From: Saccharobesus litoralis
Lineage (GTDB): Bacteria > Pseudomonadota > Gammaproteobacteria > Enterobacterales > Alteromonadaceae
Reading direction: 5' to 3'
Assembly: GCF_003063625.1 (NCBI RefSeq)
Contig: NZ_CP026604.1
Span: 1,674,001-1,738,000 of the forward strand
DNA: 64,000 nt
Shown: positions 63,601 to 64,000 of the stretch, piece after piece
Numbering within the stretch: position 1 is the first letter of the stretch
Layout of the letters: each line of letters begins with the position of its first letter
The notes under the pieces: generated by a model
What the model saw: only the letters and a program-made list of their open reading frames with translations
The model's database searches: none
Told to the model about the DNA's origin: nothing
Made by a program: the position numbers and the translations under genes

Positions 63601-64000
63601 ACAATTGGTTGAGTAACCACAGCCCAGCATTTGTGCCTTTCATGAAATCACAAGTGGATCAGCTGTTAAAAGCCAATCCGGACAAGTTGATGTTTGATAC
63701 GCAAACTAACTCAACCCGTTCGACCGATATGCGTGACTTTGGCGGTGACTTTTCACCTTATGCCATGGCTAACTTCCGCACTTGGTTGTCGAAAAAATAC
63801 AGCAATGCTGAGTTAGTGGCCATGGGCATTAATGATGTTAATAGCTTTGATTATGGCGATTACTTACGTGGCCAAGGTGTAACACACACGGCTTGGTCAA
63901 ACGCAGGTGATAGACTAGAAGGTAATATTCCATTACTTGAAGACTTCATCTACTTTAACCGTGATGTTTGGAACCAGAAATTTGCTGAGGTGTTGGATTA
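60651..64000 (+). CDS. large secreted agarase-like enzyme, possibly GH96 alpha-agarase (partial)
   Basis: The frame opens at the ATG at 60651 and stays open to the end: 1116 codons, no stop. Signal peptide (SIAISFALFGAKAYAD), then a CBM6-like domain (about 25-160), a type-3 repeat, a second CBM6-like domain (about 205-345), five calcium-binding type-3 repeats (about 350-520; DQCPNTPAGTQVDATGCE), a PA14-like domain (about 525-680), a third CBM6-like domain (about 695-825), and the start of a hydrolase domain from about 850 (MDWAVNVVDDF, GEFDWGYGWF, DFIYFNRDVWNQKF). CBM6 modules with type-3 repeats before a large catalytic domain is the plan I recall for GH96 alpha-agarases. GH42-like or another family is possible, because the catalytic part is cut off. 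Confidence 0.6.
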   Translation, partial: MFKTKRSLLSSSIAISFALFGAKAYADTIQLQAEAFVNSGGTYQDGQPNPVTIYNVNGQGAINFINAGDYVDYNVTAEGGEYEIEYLVGTSVQSGPNIEVLVNVNGAWQSQGSVAVPYGSWDDFQSLTPAHTVTLPAGSSTVRLLAVGSTWQWNLESFSLTQVTPIPPVGDSDNDGVNDDVDQCPNTPAGTAVDATGCQTGGGSQPSGDSFVIEMEAFDSTGSDDPRAQGVVVGERGYPQDKHTVVDSVQTTDWVDYTINFPSSGNYSISMLASGQTDHATAILFVDGSQINEVPVHTGNQADFADFTLASSLYISAGTHTIRVQAGSSTGTFSWLWFGDALTFTNLDGGNGGEPNQDADNDGVVDNSDVCPNTPVGETTDANGCSASQLDDDNDGVYNNLDQCPATAPGAQVDANGCEIIIDNDTDNDGVNNSVDQCPNTPPGATVDANGCEIIFADADNDGVQDSQDFCPNTPAGEAVNGSGCGASQLDDDNDGVMNNVDQCPNTPAGTQVDATGCEADNGGQPPSGGYDHDGQGLLWSRVDGATNFAGEAGYVANPPNYDVTTDLLETDDAIRGNSTEVFRGEIYDADGHISFYEHIDDSVRLYIDGQLVLSNDSWENSSQTTDLNLTPGWHNFELRLGNADGGSGAVSGIGFGIDIDGGTNFVHPSNLSPSLFRSSGQVVVDPILPPPGGIYIQLEDFDETGTVGRVASDPNDGFVVGESNVGWVTNGDYGKYHNVFLEAGTYRAFITVSTPAGGSYGARIDINGEPFAWGYFDSTGGWDVAAEYELYGGDLVVDSTGNHTVHVEAIGGSDWQWSGDFVRFAKVSDSTAKQPRVYNPNEHTVAEIQGPATGLQYLKPPVDIPLANQVLKSDVWYTYPQNRNLVVDGETPYADFGATGAFWGHPPEHDFYDDTVIMDWAVNVVDDFQSEGFEYTARGEFDWGYGWFTEFTTNPQPHYVQTLDGRNVRMTFMGYLSHDGYNNNWLSNHSPAFVPFMKSQVDQLLKANPDKLMFDTQTNSTRSTDMRDFGGDFSPYAMANFRTWLSKKYSNAELVAMGINDVNSFDYGDYLRGQGVTHTAWSNAGDRLEGNIPLLEDFIYFNRDVWNQKFAEVLD

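Overview
The window looks like a chromosomal polysaccharide-degradation region of a marine, algae-associated gammaproteobacterium, probably Alteromonadales of the Catenovulum/Paraglaciecola kind. This is inferred from the set of agar- and carrageenan-type enzymes, the moderate-to-low GC content and the marine-type integron cassettes; no rRNA or housekeeping marker is present to confirm it. I saw no tRNA or rRNA gene and no CRISPR array.

Layout. (1) 1-6.8 kb: the tail of a secreted carbohydrate-active protein, then a leftward, translationally coupled pair: a protein with two SGNH-like halves and a large secreted protein with a beta-propeller and two haem-c sites. (2) 7.2-19.3 kb: an AraC regulator, sulfatase 1, a GntR regulator, an ECF sigma factor with an unusual FecR-type anti-sigma factor carrying two carbohydrate-binding-like modules, sulfatase 2 and a GH50 beta-agarase. 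(3) 19.3-25.6 kb: an SDR oxidoreductase, then a remnant integron cassette array (three complete attC sites of 101 bp and one truncated) invaded by a REP-associated tyrosine transposase and its short repeats. (4) 25.6-38 kb: small signalling genes, a giant secreted beta-helix enzyme whose active-site spacing fits GH82 iota-carrageenase, and a lipoprotein/hybrid histidine kinase pair ending in a haemerythrin domain. (5) 38.3-51.5 kb: sulfatase 3, a lipoprotein with beta-propeller, cytochrome c and discoidin-like domains, and a DUF1501/DUF1800 pair flanked by two arrays of an 86-bp structured repeat. (6) 51.5-64 kb: two GH86 agarase/porphyranase enzymes around a HAD phosphatase, an Ada-like DNA repair protein, and the first 1116 codons of a very long secreted enzyme with the layout of a GH96 alpha-agarase.

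How it may work together. GH50, GH86 and the possible GH96 would cut agar or porphyran, GH82 would cut iota-carrageenan, and the three S1 sulfatases would remove sulfate. The most notable signal is regulatory. A bipartite element, TGTGTCA-N14-T(T/G)ACAT, lies 50-60 nt upstream of the sigma operon, the GntR gene, sulfatase 2 and sulfatase 3, with a weaker copy before sulfatase 1. The first binding module of the anti-sigma factor resembles the C-terminal module of the GH86 enzyme at 51464-54940. Together these suggest a sensing circuit in which the membrane anti-sigma factor reads the same polysaccharide that the secreted enzymes bind, and releases a sigma factor that drives the desulfation genes. 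This is inference from sequence. No TonB-dependent transporter, sugar permease or sulfatase-maturation enzyme is in the window, so uptake and maturation must be encoded elsewhere.
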